A DNA stretch of 64,000 nucleotides, from the NCBI GenBank assembly GCA_038093515.1, contig JBBPSI010000100.1, positions 1 to 64,000 of the forward strand, in the 5' to 3' direction. Below, piece by piece: positions 1-11,123 of this stretch. Positions within the stretch are counted from its first letter, which is position 1; each line of letters starts with the position of its first letter. Below the pieces are notes generated by a model. It saw only the letters and a list, made by a program, of their open reading frames with translations, did not search any database and was not told the DNA's origin. A program made the position numbers and the translations under genes. The stretch is from Butyriboletus loyo (lineage: Eukaryota > Basidiomycota > Agaricomycetes > Boletales > Boletaceae).

Positions 1-395
1 TTACTATTACTATGCCGCCGCTGGTGGTGCCAAACTATGGGTACGTGTTGTTCATCCAATTACAATGCACTGTCGTTCACGTGGAATGTTGACTCAGTGG
101 AAGCAATGCCTTACGACGATCCAGATTGTCCAATTCTTGGTCATTCTAACGGGAGTGTCCTTCGTCAGTGAGTCTCAAAGTATCTTCGCCTGTCGTCCTG
201 TTGGCCTATAGTGTCGTCATAGGCTATCAGTTTGCTGCATACAATTGGTTCTCCGCATATCTCCCTCACATGGGGGGTTGTTCTGTTACACCCACTTCGA
301 TCATCGTTGGGGGTGGGGTCATCTTCAGCTACCTGCTATTATTCATCGACTTCTTCTATAAAACATACGTAGACAAATCCTCCAAATCAGCGTAG
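1..395 (+). CDS. Fatty-acid elongase (ELO family), 3' end only
   Basis: C-terminal part of an ELO-type 3-ketoacyl-CoA synthase, the membrane condensing enzyme of very-long-chain fatty-acid elongation in the ER. The gene enters from the left edge. Exons read 1-40, 98-167 and 223-395, joined by GT-AG introns at 41-97 and 168-222. The visible protein has a Tyr-rich YYYY stretch, then WWKQCLTTIQIVQFL, which matches the family's TxxQxxQF region, then YNWFSAYLPHMGGC and a last hydrophobic segment. It ends in a lysine-containing tail (KTYVDKSSKSA), compatible with an ER-retrieval signal. The HxxHH active-site box must lie outside the window. Family is well supported; substrate chain length cannot be judged. 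Confidence 0.85.
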
Positions 396-1624
396 TTGGT
401 TGGCACTGATTGCGTGGGGTAGGGGATGCTGTGGGGTATTAGAAGATCCACGTTATTACCATTCTTTTGCTCACCTTGTGACCGATTCGGTATACAATGT
501 AGTTTGTCGTAGTATCATGCATTTACTTTTCATATGGTAGGTACTCGTATGCCCTAGTAGTAGTGGGTACTTGGGTACGTAGGCCCCGGGGGATGCTTGG
601 TATAATTCTTTTGAGTATACTTTCGAGCGCTCCACTACTGGGAGTCGATCATCGATTTTCCCTGAGCAAACCATAATACATACCCATTTGCGATTATACT
701 GGTGCATATGATACTACTAAGTACGGCGTCACTGAATAGAGGCTGCATTTCGTGTCCACCGTCGACATCGAATTCGCTCTTTGTCTTTCAAATGTTGGCG
801 GGATACCCAAGATAAAGATGGGCGACCAACGTAGTTCCCCGTACCAGTAACTGCACTCCGAGGACTGGAGTGGGCCGGAGAGGTAAGTTGTCTTCTCAAC
901 TTCGACCGCATTCCGTCTTCCCAAAAGTCAGCTAACGTCGTGCATGAACTGTCTAAGGACATTGTGTAACACTTCGCCGTCGGTTTCGGAACACTCCAGA
1001 CTTGTAATCGCCTTGCCGAAACACCCACCTGGCAATGAGCTCGATTTATCCGACCTACCATCCCGCAGCGAGCCACTCGCGGCCGTCGATTTACTTATGC
1101 GATAGCACGTGGGTGAGCTGAATGCCTCAGCGGTTTCGTTTAGAAGATACCTCAGAGCCAGTATCATTCCGTACTAAGCCATCTTTGGGGATCGCTTATA
1201 CGCCCGTGAGCCAACAAGAGAACTTCGATGAGAGATGGCGGAAGATAGCTACATCAGTTACGGAATGGCGCAACTTGGACTTACCTGCTCGTTACAATCT
1301 TGTTGCACTATGGGTAGGAATGGCTGTGCCTAAGTTGGAATCTGGCCCCCCCAGCTACACTTCAGATCGGATAGACAAGCCAATCGACGGCTTGCCTCAT
1401 AGTAGTACGGTATGATCATCAGATTTGGCTTCTTTTTTTGCCAACTGGTATCTGGAGATCTGAAAGCTCGCTAAGTTGGATTTTTCAACTTGAAAGTGTG
1501 AGGTATGTCACACTGACCGCGGCACGTGACGCGTCGATTCGGCAGTGACCCGGGTCCCGCATCAAACATTGACCTTGACATCTTCCTCTACACTCATGGT
1601 TGTCTTTCTCCGCATCTAATCTGC
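396..1624. other. Intergenic region, no recognisable gene
   Basis: Short overlapping ORFs occur on both strands. None has a recognisable motif, consistent exon joins or a neighbour-like coding pattern. A T-rich stretch near 1430-1440 and the GC-rich sequence just before the next gene may hold its promoter. I see nothing else to support here. Confidence 0.5.
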
Positions 1625-2686
1625 ATGGCACTCCCCTTGCATGGCGTCAGGTTCACCCCAATCCTACACGTAGGACCTACTCACACGAGCACGAGCAGTC
1701 TGAGACATTGTGTCCTCAGCCGACGAGCGCTCTCCACTAGCACCGATTCCGCCCCCGAGCAACTCGCAGGAACAGTCCCCCCACACCGCTGCTACGTTTT
1801 CCTCCACACCCTACAACCCCCAAGCGCATATCCTGCCAAGTACACCACCCCAGTCCAGCGCAAGCTCCTGCTCGCCACCGCACCCTGGGGCGGTGCCGTC
1901 AACTTTGCTTGGTCCCCGTCGCAGTCCGTACACCCACATTCTCCGACAGTGGAGGATGCAGGCGCAGGGACGTACTATCTGACAGCTTTTTCGAGCGCGC
2001 GAGGCAAGCTGGAGATCGACGCGGTGTCGCTTGCGAACGTGGAGGACGTCGGGAAGGCGTTACGGGCGCACATCGAGCCTCGCATGTCCGATGTGTCATC
2101 GACATCACCCTCGGATGACATCCATCTCTATGTATGTACACACGGTGCGCGGGATTGTCGATGCGGCGACACGGGCGGGGCGGTTGTACGCACTATCCGC
2201 GCCGAACTGGACAGTCGTCAACGACGCCAAGTGTCTGATCCAAGCACGCGGATCAAGCTCTCGGAAGTCGCGCACGTGGGTGGGCACAAGTGAGTGCATG
2301 TCGTTGGTTGAAGTGACAAATTTGGCGCGAGTTAAACTGGCGTGTCCATATTGACGACTTGGGTTTTGCTTCCGTGTGACGTAGATATGCCGCAAATATT
2401 TTGGTGTATCCTCATGGTGAATGGTGCGCTCACACAAATATAAGCTTTCTTGGTGTTTCTTTCCTTGACCTCATTCGCTAGGCTCGGCAAAGTGGAGCCC
2501 GGGAATGTACCGGAGATAATCGATGCTATATTAGCACGACCAGTAAGGCCTATGGATTCCGAGGAGACACCTATTTGTCCATTGCATTGGAGGGGACGCA
2601 TGGGATTGAACAAGGACAAACAGATAGAACTCTTCAATCGGTTTCAGATAAACACTAGGACGAATCAGACCAATTTCGTAATGTAG
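1625..2686 (+). CDS. AIM32: AIM32-like sucrase/ferredoxin-like protein
   Basis: Member of the sucrase/ferredoxin-like family (yeast Aim32/Apd1), thioredoxin-fold proteins that carry a [2Fe-2S] cluster; Aim32 is mitochondrial. Three exons, 1625-2289, 2385-2423 and 2482-2686, join in frame to a 302-residue protein. The C-terminal half shows THGARDCRCGDTGG with the cluster-ligand cysteines, then HVGGHKYAANILVYPHGEW with the paired histidines, then LGKVEPGNVPEIIDAIL and HWRGRMGL, all family hallmarks. The ATG at 1625 is preferred over an upstream non-ATG extension because it begins a basic, Ser/Thr-rich segment ending RRALSTSTDSAP, which looks like a mitochondrial presequence. Aim32 versus Apd1 orthology is inferred from that presequence. 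Confidence 0.82.
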
Positions 2687-2984
2687 AATGAGTTGGACTG
2701 CAGATTATCAACTCAACTCTGTATCAATTGAAACAATCGTGGTAGGTTAGCACCACACTCGGTCTGCTTGAACAGGTGCCCGCAGCCCCAGCAGCGACGA
2801 TATACGCCTCACCACCACATCCTACCTGCTCACTAGATATTACCCCTCGGATCAGATCGAGGTCGGTATAGACCTGGTTGCGCAGAACGAATTGGTTGTT
2901 GAGATAGATAATTCTACATCGAGTCGTCTCGATAATTAACGGTCGATTTTCGGACACCCGAGCCTCCCTTCGTCGCAAGGTTGC
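2687..2984. other. Intergenic spacer
   Basis: Separates the AIM32-like gene from the MFS pseudogene. It lacks the TATTAAAACC promoter block found upstream of the intact MFS copies, so MFS homology begins abruptly near 2985. Nothing else recognised. Confidence 0.5.
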
Positions 2985-4274
2985 AATGCCCATTGTTCTA
3001 CCATACCCCACGGCACCAGTTTCGTCACGACCTCCGCTGCAAGCGTGCCCCGAGCGTCGGAGAATGGTGATGCCTATAGTGTCATTATCCTACACTACTA
3101 TCCAACCAAAAACAGTACCGTCCAAGACAGACCTCAAATTTTGGCTTATCTTCGCCTCGATTGCTTTCTCACTGCCCTCGAGCTATCTTCTGTTTCTACC
3201 GCACTTCCCACCATCGCCAATGCTCTACATGCATCTCAGTTCACCTGGGTCGGCACTGCTTACGCTTTTTCTTCGACTGCGTTCCTCCCAATGAGCGGTG
3301 GCCTCGCTCAGACATTCGACCTGCCATTATGATAAGCATCAGTCTCTTTGCACTCAGCAGTGGCATCTGCGGTGGCCCAACTTGATAGTACGAATATGTT
3401 CATTGCGGGCAGGACTGTACAAGGTTTGGGTGGCGGAGGCATTCAGTCTCTCACGATGATCATCCTAGGCGATCTCGTCACCCTCCAAGAACGTGGTGTC
3501 TATGGTGGTATATATGGACTGTAAGACATCCTTGGTCACGCGGTACAAGGAACTGACCTCAAACTGTTTATTTAGCATTTGGAGTCTTGCTACGTCGATC
3601 GGTCCTGTCGTCGCAGGGACAATGGCGTTGGCTTTTCTGTGAGTACCATATCCTTGCTCAGAATATCAGGGATACTCAGACAATGTGCAAGATCTCAACC
3701 TTCCCATCTGTCTCATTGCGTGTGTGTTAGTCATGTTGCTTTTGGATCTACCAGTTCCCCCGGGCAGCTACCGAGAGAAGCTTATACGGATGGACTGGAT
3801 GTAGGATCAAATGCAATGGTTGCCGTGAATTCAGTCCCACTTACGACGGTTTATTGGCAGAGGCAATTTTCTTATTATCTCGAGCACCGTCGCTTATACG
3901 GTAGGGTTGACTTAGGGTGGTATCACCGCGCCATGGGATTCAGCCAAGGTACTTGTTTCGTTGATCCTTGGTTTTGGTGGCCTCGGAGCCTCCATCTCCT
4001 ACGAGGCCAAGCTTGCAGCGCACCCACTTGTACGTGCTTCTCCATGTACCTGATCCGATTTTCGTTTCATGCTACTCGCACCAGGTGCCGCTCTCTATAA
4101 TGACAAACTTGACCAGCATCAGTGGGTAAGTAACATTGTCGGTAATCGCTTCTCGTGGCCGCCCACGCAGATGAGATATATACGGTCATTCTGCACCAAC
4201 GTCACCATATTGATAGTCGCCTGTGAGTTCATTCGAAGCAACCGCTGCGTCTGGTTAGCATGACCACTTTGCAG
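2985..4274 (+). pseudogene. MFS transporter pseudogene (copy 1, 3'-truncated)
   Basis: Degenerate copy of the DHA2-type MFS genes at 7561, 12568 and 31926, retaining both exon and intron sequence. It is broken in several ways: bases are lost in TM1 after DLKFWLIFAS; the motif-A region has a deletion that shifts frame and gives a stop after GGLAQTFDLPL; extra bases and a stop follow SGICGG; an 18-bp stretch is missing from motif C (GPVVGGSLAS in intact copies); and the first splice donor is altered. Homology stops at about 4274, exactly at the intron-6 acceptor, so the last three exons are absent. Intron variants resemble the 12.6- and 31.9-kb copies more than the 7.5-kb copy. Not expected to make a transporter. 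Confidence 0.85.
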
Positions 4275-5000
4275 AGGAGGATGTATCGCCATGAGATCGA
4301 GCACCCACAGCACAGCGAATGCCTCATGAGTTACTTAACGATGATAGATCTACTATTACTATATATACATGATATTAGTACGTACAGGGGAAAGATAATT
4401 TTTGATCAGACTCAAAGGCAACTTGTCTGGGAGGGAGAGAAATTGACAAGAAGGGCAAACAAGAGGGTAAGTGTAAGTTTGAATGCAAATATTGGACGTT
4501 GTATGCTCCAACAACTATTGCTGTGTTCAAGTCTTTAGCATCGGGGGTATGCAGGCACACCGCGCTCAATCTCCCCCCCAGCCCGTGTAACACCAACCCA
4601 TACGATGAGCTATTCGCCATGCAGTGTGAGAATGATATTGACATTATCGACTGATCCTCCTCCCTTTTCACCGTCTAATCCGCATGGAGTGTGTTGTGCA
4701 GCGGGAGCCCTTTTACCAATAATGATGCCACGGTTGTGTTTGGTTGGACAGTAGTATCGCCATTCTTCCTTTTCGCTCGTGGCGGACGGGATGACGAGAC
4801 TGATGCTCGCAGTGGGCCATGGTAGAGCAGCGGGGATTGTATGCCTTTGTATTCCTGTTCGGTTATTCTGAAGACTCTTCAAATACACACTGAACTTGGT
4901 TAGACTGGGCTGATCCTTCTGTGAGATAACCTATGATGCAAGCTGCCGATCTCATAAAAGGATCGGCCACGAAGACACCCATTAAAGCCTTCTCTTCCTG
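4275..5000. other. Intergenic sequence downstream of MFS relic
   Basis: AT-richer sequence with short ORFs in several frames and no recognised domain. The missing 3' exons of the MFS relic do not occur here. Confidence 0.45.
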
Positions 5001-5007
5001 GTGTTGT

Positions 5008-5031
5008 AACGAACGAACGAACGAACGAACG
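5008..5031. repeat. (AACG)n microsatellite
   Basis: About six uninterrupted AACG units in non-coding DNA. A related TTCGTTCG stretch lies near 5220. Simple sequence repeat with no gene linked to it. Confidence 0.9.
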
Positions 5032-5289
5032 ATTCGTGCATTCGTCGTCGCTCGTGCCCCGTTGCCCATCCGATATGCCACACCCGGCTATTGTCGTCTC
5101 GCCTACTAGGTTGCCAGGAGGCGCCTCGAGGTGACGGCGGAGTTTTACCTCAGAAATGGGGTACTCCCACCCGAGGTCAGTTGCGGTACTCTCGGAAGAA
5201 AGCAAAGGGACGAACACCATTCGTTCGTTGACGCCCGCGCCTCATCACGTTTCGTTCGAGATATGGCTGAGCACGGGTATGGCTAACAC

Positions 5290-5370
5290 CGCGGGTAACG
5301 GGTGTAGGGGTACGGCGGGTACGGGTACGGTGTAGGAAATGAGGACCCGGGGCAACACCGTACCCGTACG
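5290..5370. repeat. GGGTACGG-rich repeat with 15-bp perfect inverted repeat
   Basis: A short run of GGGTA/GGGTACGG-like units ends in GTACGGGTACGGTGT at 5319-5333. Its exact reverse complement lies at 5355-5369, leaving a 21-nt loop. It could form a hairpin in DNA or RNA. No gene is recognised on either side, so its role is unknown. Confidence 0.8.
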
Positions 5371-5862
5371 TGTGGCCACGGGTATACCTTACATAATTTG
5401 CTTCTCGCCGATGGGCGTCGATGAATTTTACTTTTTGCTGCAGCGAAGTAAGTTCGTTGATTCATGAATCACCCCCGAAGGTTCAATTCACTTGTGACCG
5501 CCACCTGTTGCATATCATCTCCTGAAGTTGTCGAAGGCCAGTCTGCATTCCCCATAAAACCACCACTGATGTCACTGCAGCCAGCGAGATAGTATGGGTG
5601 TTATAGCTATATTTCTGTCAATTACATCCTGACGAGCACACTGTGGCAGCGCGCTGAAGGCACGGCAGATGATCTTGGTGACTTCTCGATGGGGCCCGCA
5701 CCGCCATCAGATGAACTTCAAGAGTGTCTACGACGGCCAGTTGAGAATGTTAAAGACACGCTGAAGTGGTCAAATGAAAGCGAGCAAGGAAGGGACGACA
5801 GCTTGTTTGTGCGTCGTCGCTGGCCCTCCACCGTCCCACGCGGCCACGCCATGTCTCGATGT

Positions 5863-6252
5863 CACGACGCGTTTTGCGGAATTCAAGTCGAGAGAAAATA
5901 TCGTCCGAAACGCGAAGTCTGCACTTGAAAGATAAGATGATGTTTGGGCGACACATACATGTGCACCATGACGGGTTTTGCAGAATTCAAGTCAAGAGAA
6001 AATATCGACCGAAACGCGAAGTCTGCACTTGAAAGATAAGATAAGATAATGTTTGGGCGACACATACATGTGCACCATGACGCGTTTTGCAGAATTCAAG
6101 TCGAGAGAAAATATCGTCCGAAACGCGAAGTCTGCACTTGAAAGATAAGATGATGTTTGGGCGATGGCAATCACGACGTGTTTTGCAGAATTTAAGTCGA
6201 ATGAAAATGTCGTCCGAAACACGAAGTCTGCACTTGAATGATGTTTGGGCGA
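5863..6252 (+). repeat. Four diverged tandem units of a ~80-110 bp repeat
   Basis: Four head-to-tail copies begin near 5863, 5969, 6079 and 6171. Each contains ACG(C/G/T)GTTTTGC(A/G)GAAT, then TCGTCCGAAACGCGAAG (or variant), then CTGCACTTGAA and GATGTTTGGGCGA. The first three carry an ACACATACATGTGCAC spacer that the fourth lacks. The same unit recurs inverted at 6833-7025. Non-coding; the copies are related to the arms of the fold-back structure. Confidence 0.88.
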
Positions 6253-7025
6253 TGGCAAGACTAGAAGTTTTCCTGATCGAAAATATGTAGACTCATATGT
6301 TCCCACCGCAAATATTTCGTCCGATCGCAGTTTATTATCACCCTCTGCGCCATGGAAGTTGCAGCTGCGAGCACGTGTGCAAAGGAGAAGGTGATGGCGA
6401 TGGTGATGGTGATGGTGAGGGCGACAGCAAGGTGAGGACGAGTGCGTGAAGGTGAGGGCAGGGTCAAGAGAGAGCGATGAGGGAAAGACATAAGGACGAG
6501 GGAGCGAGAGGGCGATTGTGGCTGGGTGGGGATGAGGGTGGGATTGGATGCACTGCAATGGCCAGTGGCGAGTAGGAACTACAGTTGATATGCTCATAAT
6601 GCATAACAACGGTTCCTAATGACCATTAAGCGAGACTAGGTTTAGTCAAGGTTTGGGTCACCCTGAGTGTAGGGTTTATGCATTATGAGCATATCAACTG
6701 TACGATAAGTGAGACGCAACTTCCATGGCGCAGAGGGTGATAATAAACTGCGATCGGACGAAATATTTGCGGTCGGAACATATGAGTCCACATATTTTCG
6801 ATCAGGAAAACTTCTAGTCTTGCCATCGCCCAAACATCATCTTATCATTCAAGTGCAGACTTCGTGTTTCGGACGACATTTTCATTCGACTTAAATTCTG
6901 CAAAACACGTCGTGATTGCCATCCCAAACATCATCTTATATTTTAAGTGCAGACTTCGCGTTTCGGACGATATTTTCTCTCGACTTCAATTCTGCAAAAC
7001 GTGTCGTGGTGCACATGTATGTGTT
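6061..7025. mobile_element. Fold-back (inverted-repeat) element, non-autonomous
   Basis: A left arm of about 300 bp (6061-6361) is repeated inverted, with some divergence, as the right arm at about 6717-7025. Inside these is a second, perfect inverted pair at 6581-6606 and 6676-6701 (ACAGTTGATATGCTCATAAT start). Between left arm and inner pair lies G-rich sequence with GGTGAT-type repeats (about 6378-6440). No transposase-like ORF is present. This architecture resembles a fold-back or long-TIR non-autonomous transposon. I could not define a target-site duplication, so the outer boundaries are uncertain. Confidence 0.6.
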
Positions 7026-7450
7026 GTATTTCGGAGCCCGTTTGACTCAGAGTCTGAGCAGTTTGACACTCCACGGCCCCCGTGAATCGACCGATCAATC
7101 AAAGCTTGGGAGTACCAACTGTTTCATCCGCCAGGTTATCTGCGTAATCTTTACCACGCCCACCGTCACGGTGACTGTTTAACGGCCGTGCAAAGGACAA
7201 GAGCATGAAGTATTTAGTCTCTTCGTCTTTCAAATCTAACATGTAGGACGACCTCCTGGCGAATGGTAGAATTTCGGATTTTATCAGACCATCTATCAAT
7301 GGCTTGCCTCAGACGGGTTTGTCACCAAACGATCTAACGAGCTGGGTAAGGATTTTCGACATCGGCTAGCTATGGTGTTACTACGCCGACACGATTCGAC
7401 AAGTTGGGAATCGATGACACAGTAAGTGTCATGAAGATATGATCAACTAA
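7026..7450. other. Spacer between fold-back element and MFS copy 2
   Basis: No gene recognised. Short ORFs here have no motif or intron logic. Confidence 0.4.
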
Positions 7451-7560
7451 ACAGGAATATACGGCCCCCACTGTTAAAACCTCCATGGAACTGTTACTTT
7501 ACAGTGCCCATTTCTCTACCATACCCCACGACATCAGTCTCCCCTGCAAGTCATCTTCCT
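7451..7560 (+). promoter_or_regulatory. Conserved MFS promoter/leader (copy 2)
   Basis: Contains ACAGGAATA, then CCCCCACTGTTAAAACC, then TTTCTCTACCATACCCC just before the ATG. The same ordered blocks precede the 12.6- and 31.9-kb MFS genes. The (T)GTTAAAA core, 80-90 nt before the ATG, is probably the TATA-like element. Confidence 0.5.
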
Positions 7561-9588
7561 ATGACCCAAGCATCGAACGATGACCATACTGTCCAGCCAA
7601 ACAGAAAGAAAGACCTCAAATTCTGGCTCATCTTTGGCTCGATGTGTATCTGCCTCTTCCTCTCTGCCCTCGAGCTATCCTCTGTTTCTACCGCACTTCC
7701 CACCATCGCCAATGCTCTACATGCATCTCAGTTCACCTGGGTCGGCTCTGCTTACGCTCTTTCCTCGACTGCGTTCCTCCCAATGAGTGGTGGCCTCGCT
7801 CAGACATTCGGTCGGCAACCTGCCATTCTGCTAACCATAGGGCTTTTTGCACTCGGCAGTAGCATTTGCGGTAGTGCGATTAGTATGAATATGCTCATTG
7901 TGGGTAGGACCATACAAGGTTTGGGTGGCGGAGGCATTCAGTCTCTCACCGGCATCATCCTAAGTGATCTGGTCACCCTGAAAGAGCGTGGTCTCTATGG
8001 CGGTTTATACGGACTGTGAGACCTCCTTGATCATGGGATATAAATAGCCCAACTTACATTATTCACTTAGCACTTGGTGTCTTGCTGGGTCGATCGGTCC
8101 TGTCGTCGGGGGAAGCCTCGCGACGCAGGGACAATGGCGTTGGATCTTCTGTGAGTGCCGCCGCCTTGCTCAGAATATCGGAGATACTCAGACAATGCGC
8201 AAGATCTCAATCTTCCCATCTGTCTCGTTGCCAGTGTGTCCGTCGTCTTCCTTTCGGACCTACCCATTCCCCCAGGCAGTTACAGAGAGAAGCTTATGCG
8301 AATGGACTGGATGTAGGATCGAATGCAATAGTTGCCATGATTTCGATCCCACTTACCACCGTTTATTGACAGAGGCAATTTTCTTATTATCTCGAGCACC
8401 GTCACTTATACGATAGGGTTGACGTGGGGTGGTATCACCGCCCCATGGGATTCAGCCAAGGTACTTGTCCCGTTAGTCCTTGGCTTCGTTGGCCTCGGGG
8501 TCTTCATCGCCTACGAGGGCAGCCTTGCGACGCACCCACTTGTACGCGCTTCTCCATATACATTGATCCGAATGTCATCTCATGCTGCTCGCGCCAGGTG
8601 CCGCTCTCTATAATGACGAACTTGACCAGCATCAGTGGGTAAGAACATTGTCAGTAATCATCCTCTCTTGTGGCCACTCACGCACATCAGATATATACAA
8701 ACGTTCTGCACCATCATCGTCACATTGACACTCGTCTGTGAGTTCACTCGAAGGAACCACTACCTTTACTCAGCATAACCACTTTGCAGTCTACTACCCA
8801 GTCTATTATCAGGCTTGCAAGGGTGCATCACCTGTCAGGTCTGGTTTTTACTCGCTCTCGTTCGCAACGCTCGGGATCGCAGCCGTCGCTACTGGGATAT
8901 CGGTTAATGCGACTGGACGATATCGGCCGCAGGCGTGGATAGGCTGGATTCTCACCATCATCCCTCTTGGTTTTCTGAGTACGATCCGCGCAACGGACCC
9001 AGTTGGAAAATCCGTGATGTTGTCGTCGGTGCTTGGGTTCGGGACAGGGTACGTTGCATTCGTTGTTTGGGCTGATCTCCATCTGATTTAAATAACCCGT
9101 GGCAGTATACTGAACGCGGTACCCATGTACCCCATCCAAGCACCCTTGCCGGTGACTCAGAATGCACCTGCACTTGCCTTCATGTGGTTCCTTCGTGCGT
9201 TCGCCACCGTGAGTATCTTGATTCCTCCTTTATTCGTAACTGTCCTTAGGTGTGGCCTCTATAGGTGTGGGGTATCACGATTGGGAGCACAGTGCTCCAA
9301 AATGAGCTCGCAAGGAAGCTTCCTGCATCGTTTATCCAATCTGTCCCACAAGGGACTGCCATCATGTATGCGCTCATCCCGCAGCTACCCACGCTTCCCC
9401 CACAGACTCTGTTAGAAGTGCAAGATGCGTTTGCAGACAGTCTTGCGGTGTTGTGGCGAGTCTTGGTTGGTATTGGCTGCGCAGGGTTTGTGGCATCGTT
9501 GTTCATGAGAGGTCTCCCGCTGCACAATACCCTCGATGCGGATTGGACGGTGAAGGATGAGAAGGAGAAGGAGGATCTATCCCTATGA
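7561..9588 (+). CDS. MFS drug:H+ antiporter, DHA2 type (copy 2, intact)
   Basis: Predicted 14-TM major facilitator pump that would export drugs or toxic compounds across the plasma membrane. Nine exons join in frame: 7561-8015, 8071-8150, 8204-8312, 8373-8541, 8598-8638, 8691-8737, 8790-9048, 9106-9208 and 9265-9588, giving 528 residues. Motif A is GGLAQTFGRQPAIL; motif C is GPVVGGSLATQGQWRW; IQGLGGGGIQSLTGIILSDL and WGGITAPWDS also fit the family. The start ATG (MTQASNDD) is preferred over the in-frame upstream GTG. Exon sizes match copies 3 and 4 except for the ends, but the sequence is clearly more diverged, so this is the older duplicate. Substrate cannot be told. Confidence 0.9.
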
Positions 9589-9774
9589 GCTCACGCTCAC
9601 ACCCCACAGCAAACGGGTTGGTCGGTATCGGGGACAGCTGCAAGGCACGTCAGGACAAACTCCCCCCCTGAACGCCCACAAATTCACATATGTTCATTGA
9701 TCTCACCGATATTTGTACTGCCATATTAGATGCCATGGGTGTATAAAGATTCACCTATAGAATGTAGTTAAATG

Positions 9775-10116
9775 TCATGTATGCATGTCGATCGGTAGAT
9801 GGGTTAACGTAGAATGTTGTACACACTCGAACACATTGCTACTTGTCCACTCGCGAGGGACAGCCATACCGAACTTCGGTATACGGTGTATACTACGTAT
9901 GATGGATGCAACAGGAACTATACTCGCAATCCGCTCACCACCTCGTGGCGCACAAGTAACTTTATACATACCACGAGTTGTCTCGGCACTGGAACGGAAA
10001 TCAGAGAACCAGTCTACATAGGCAAGATGAACTGGAGAAGGGGGAGGTGGTGGTTTCGAGCGCTTGATGACAATTGCTCGTACTTGAGCAACTCGATAAT
10101 CTACAATGGTGGCCAT
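9775..10116 (-). mobile_element. C-terminal fragment of a KDZ-like transposon protein
   Basis: A 113-residue minus-strand ORF reads YRVAQVRAI, LAYVDWFSDF, GMYKV, IASIVPVASIIRSIHRIPKFG and PREWTSSNVFE. This ordered set resembles the C-terminal tail of large transposase-associated ORFs (KDZ-type elements) common in basidiomycete genomes, where LAYVEWFTPF, IIPV..I.RSCHLIPKFG and WTSSNVLE recur. Further upstream on the same strand (10514-10242) an ORF with RTLHNFELRIDAITD may be more of the same element. The catalytic region is absent, so it is a relic. Family assignment is from memory of the motif pattern. Confidence 0.42.
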
Positions 10117-10519
10117 AGTTGGTAAGCGAGTACAGTTGGAACGGATTCAAACGCATGTAGTGACTAACCTTTTGAATGTGCGTGGCGTGTAATCAGATCC
10201 CCATTTCCGATTCTGAAACTTTGACAAGGACTGACATGGTGTCAAACCCTGCATGAGCTAAGCGTCCTCACTGTGCGTGAACAGAGTCGATACTGGTCAC
10301 CGGACGTATCTAGTTCTTCGTAGCGGTCGAGGTTGTAGAGTTTGATTCGGTAACTGATCCGAGAAATGGAAGAATGATCCGTGATGGCATCGATGCGAAG
10401 TTCAAAGTTGTGCAGTGTTCGGATTCGGCTCCACGACACGCGTTTCAAACATGAGACAGTGGTGGTGTGCATATGATTCATTGGGTTCAAATGTGCATCG
10501 TTGTGATATGGCATCCGCG

Positions 10520-11120
10520 AATTGAGAAAGCCGTAGCCTGGTCACGTTGTACTATATCCGGATGTGGGATTTGTGTGCTAATCATACAACGATCTCTGTA
10601 TTTTTTTCTTCCCATCGAGTCTCATACCGGCATGTACGACTTCCGGTCATGAAACTCTGTGAAAATAAGATGTACCTTGAAATCCAGAAGCCGAACATCT
10701 GACACGGCACGACTTACATGTAATTCATGGTGGTGTGGAATGAGCATATGATTAATTGGGGAACGTGTGTCGGGAGCGAGGGCTGATGGTGATATCTCGG
10801 CATGAATAGTGCCCCGGATGGAATTTTACGCCATGTTTTCACTTGGGCCTCGGGAGTAGCGCCACAGAATAAACACTGATCCAGGTGAGATTGACGGTCC
10901 TGAGGTAAGGCTGTGCTGCCGCTTCCCGATTTGGGTCCGAGTCCGAGTGGCGACCCCAGAGAGGGCGCACGGAAGGGTGGCCCAGAGGTCGTCGGGCGGC
11001 GTCGAAGGGTCCGGGTCGGGCGTGGAGCGCGCGGGAGGGTCCTAGATAGCTTAGTCGTCCGATCCGAGCGTTTTCCCCCCGCGAGACGACGTGCAGAAAG
11101 TGCCGTGGTGGTGTGTTTGT
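10520..11120. other. Intergenic; GC-rich block 10,900-11,110
   Basis: No gene recognised. The 10,900-11,110 stretch is markedly GC-rich and can be read as Arg/Gly/Pro-rich ORFs on both strands, which is expected from composition alone. It abuts the perfect inverted repeat. Confidence 0.4.
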
Positions 11121-11123
11121 GAG

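Noticed and set aside
1122..1415. 97-codon plus-strand ORF as a gene
   Set aside because: No recognisable motif, no promoter-like context, and it overlaps minus-strand ORFs of equal quality.
8016..9264. MFS copy 2 as broken because of stops
   Set aside because: The eight introns match in position and phase those of copies 3 and 4; the coding sum is a multiple of three.
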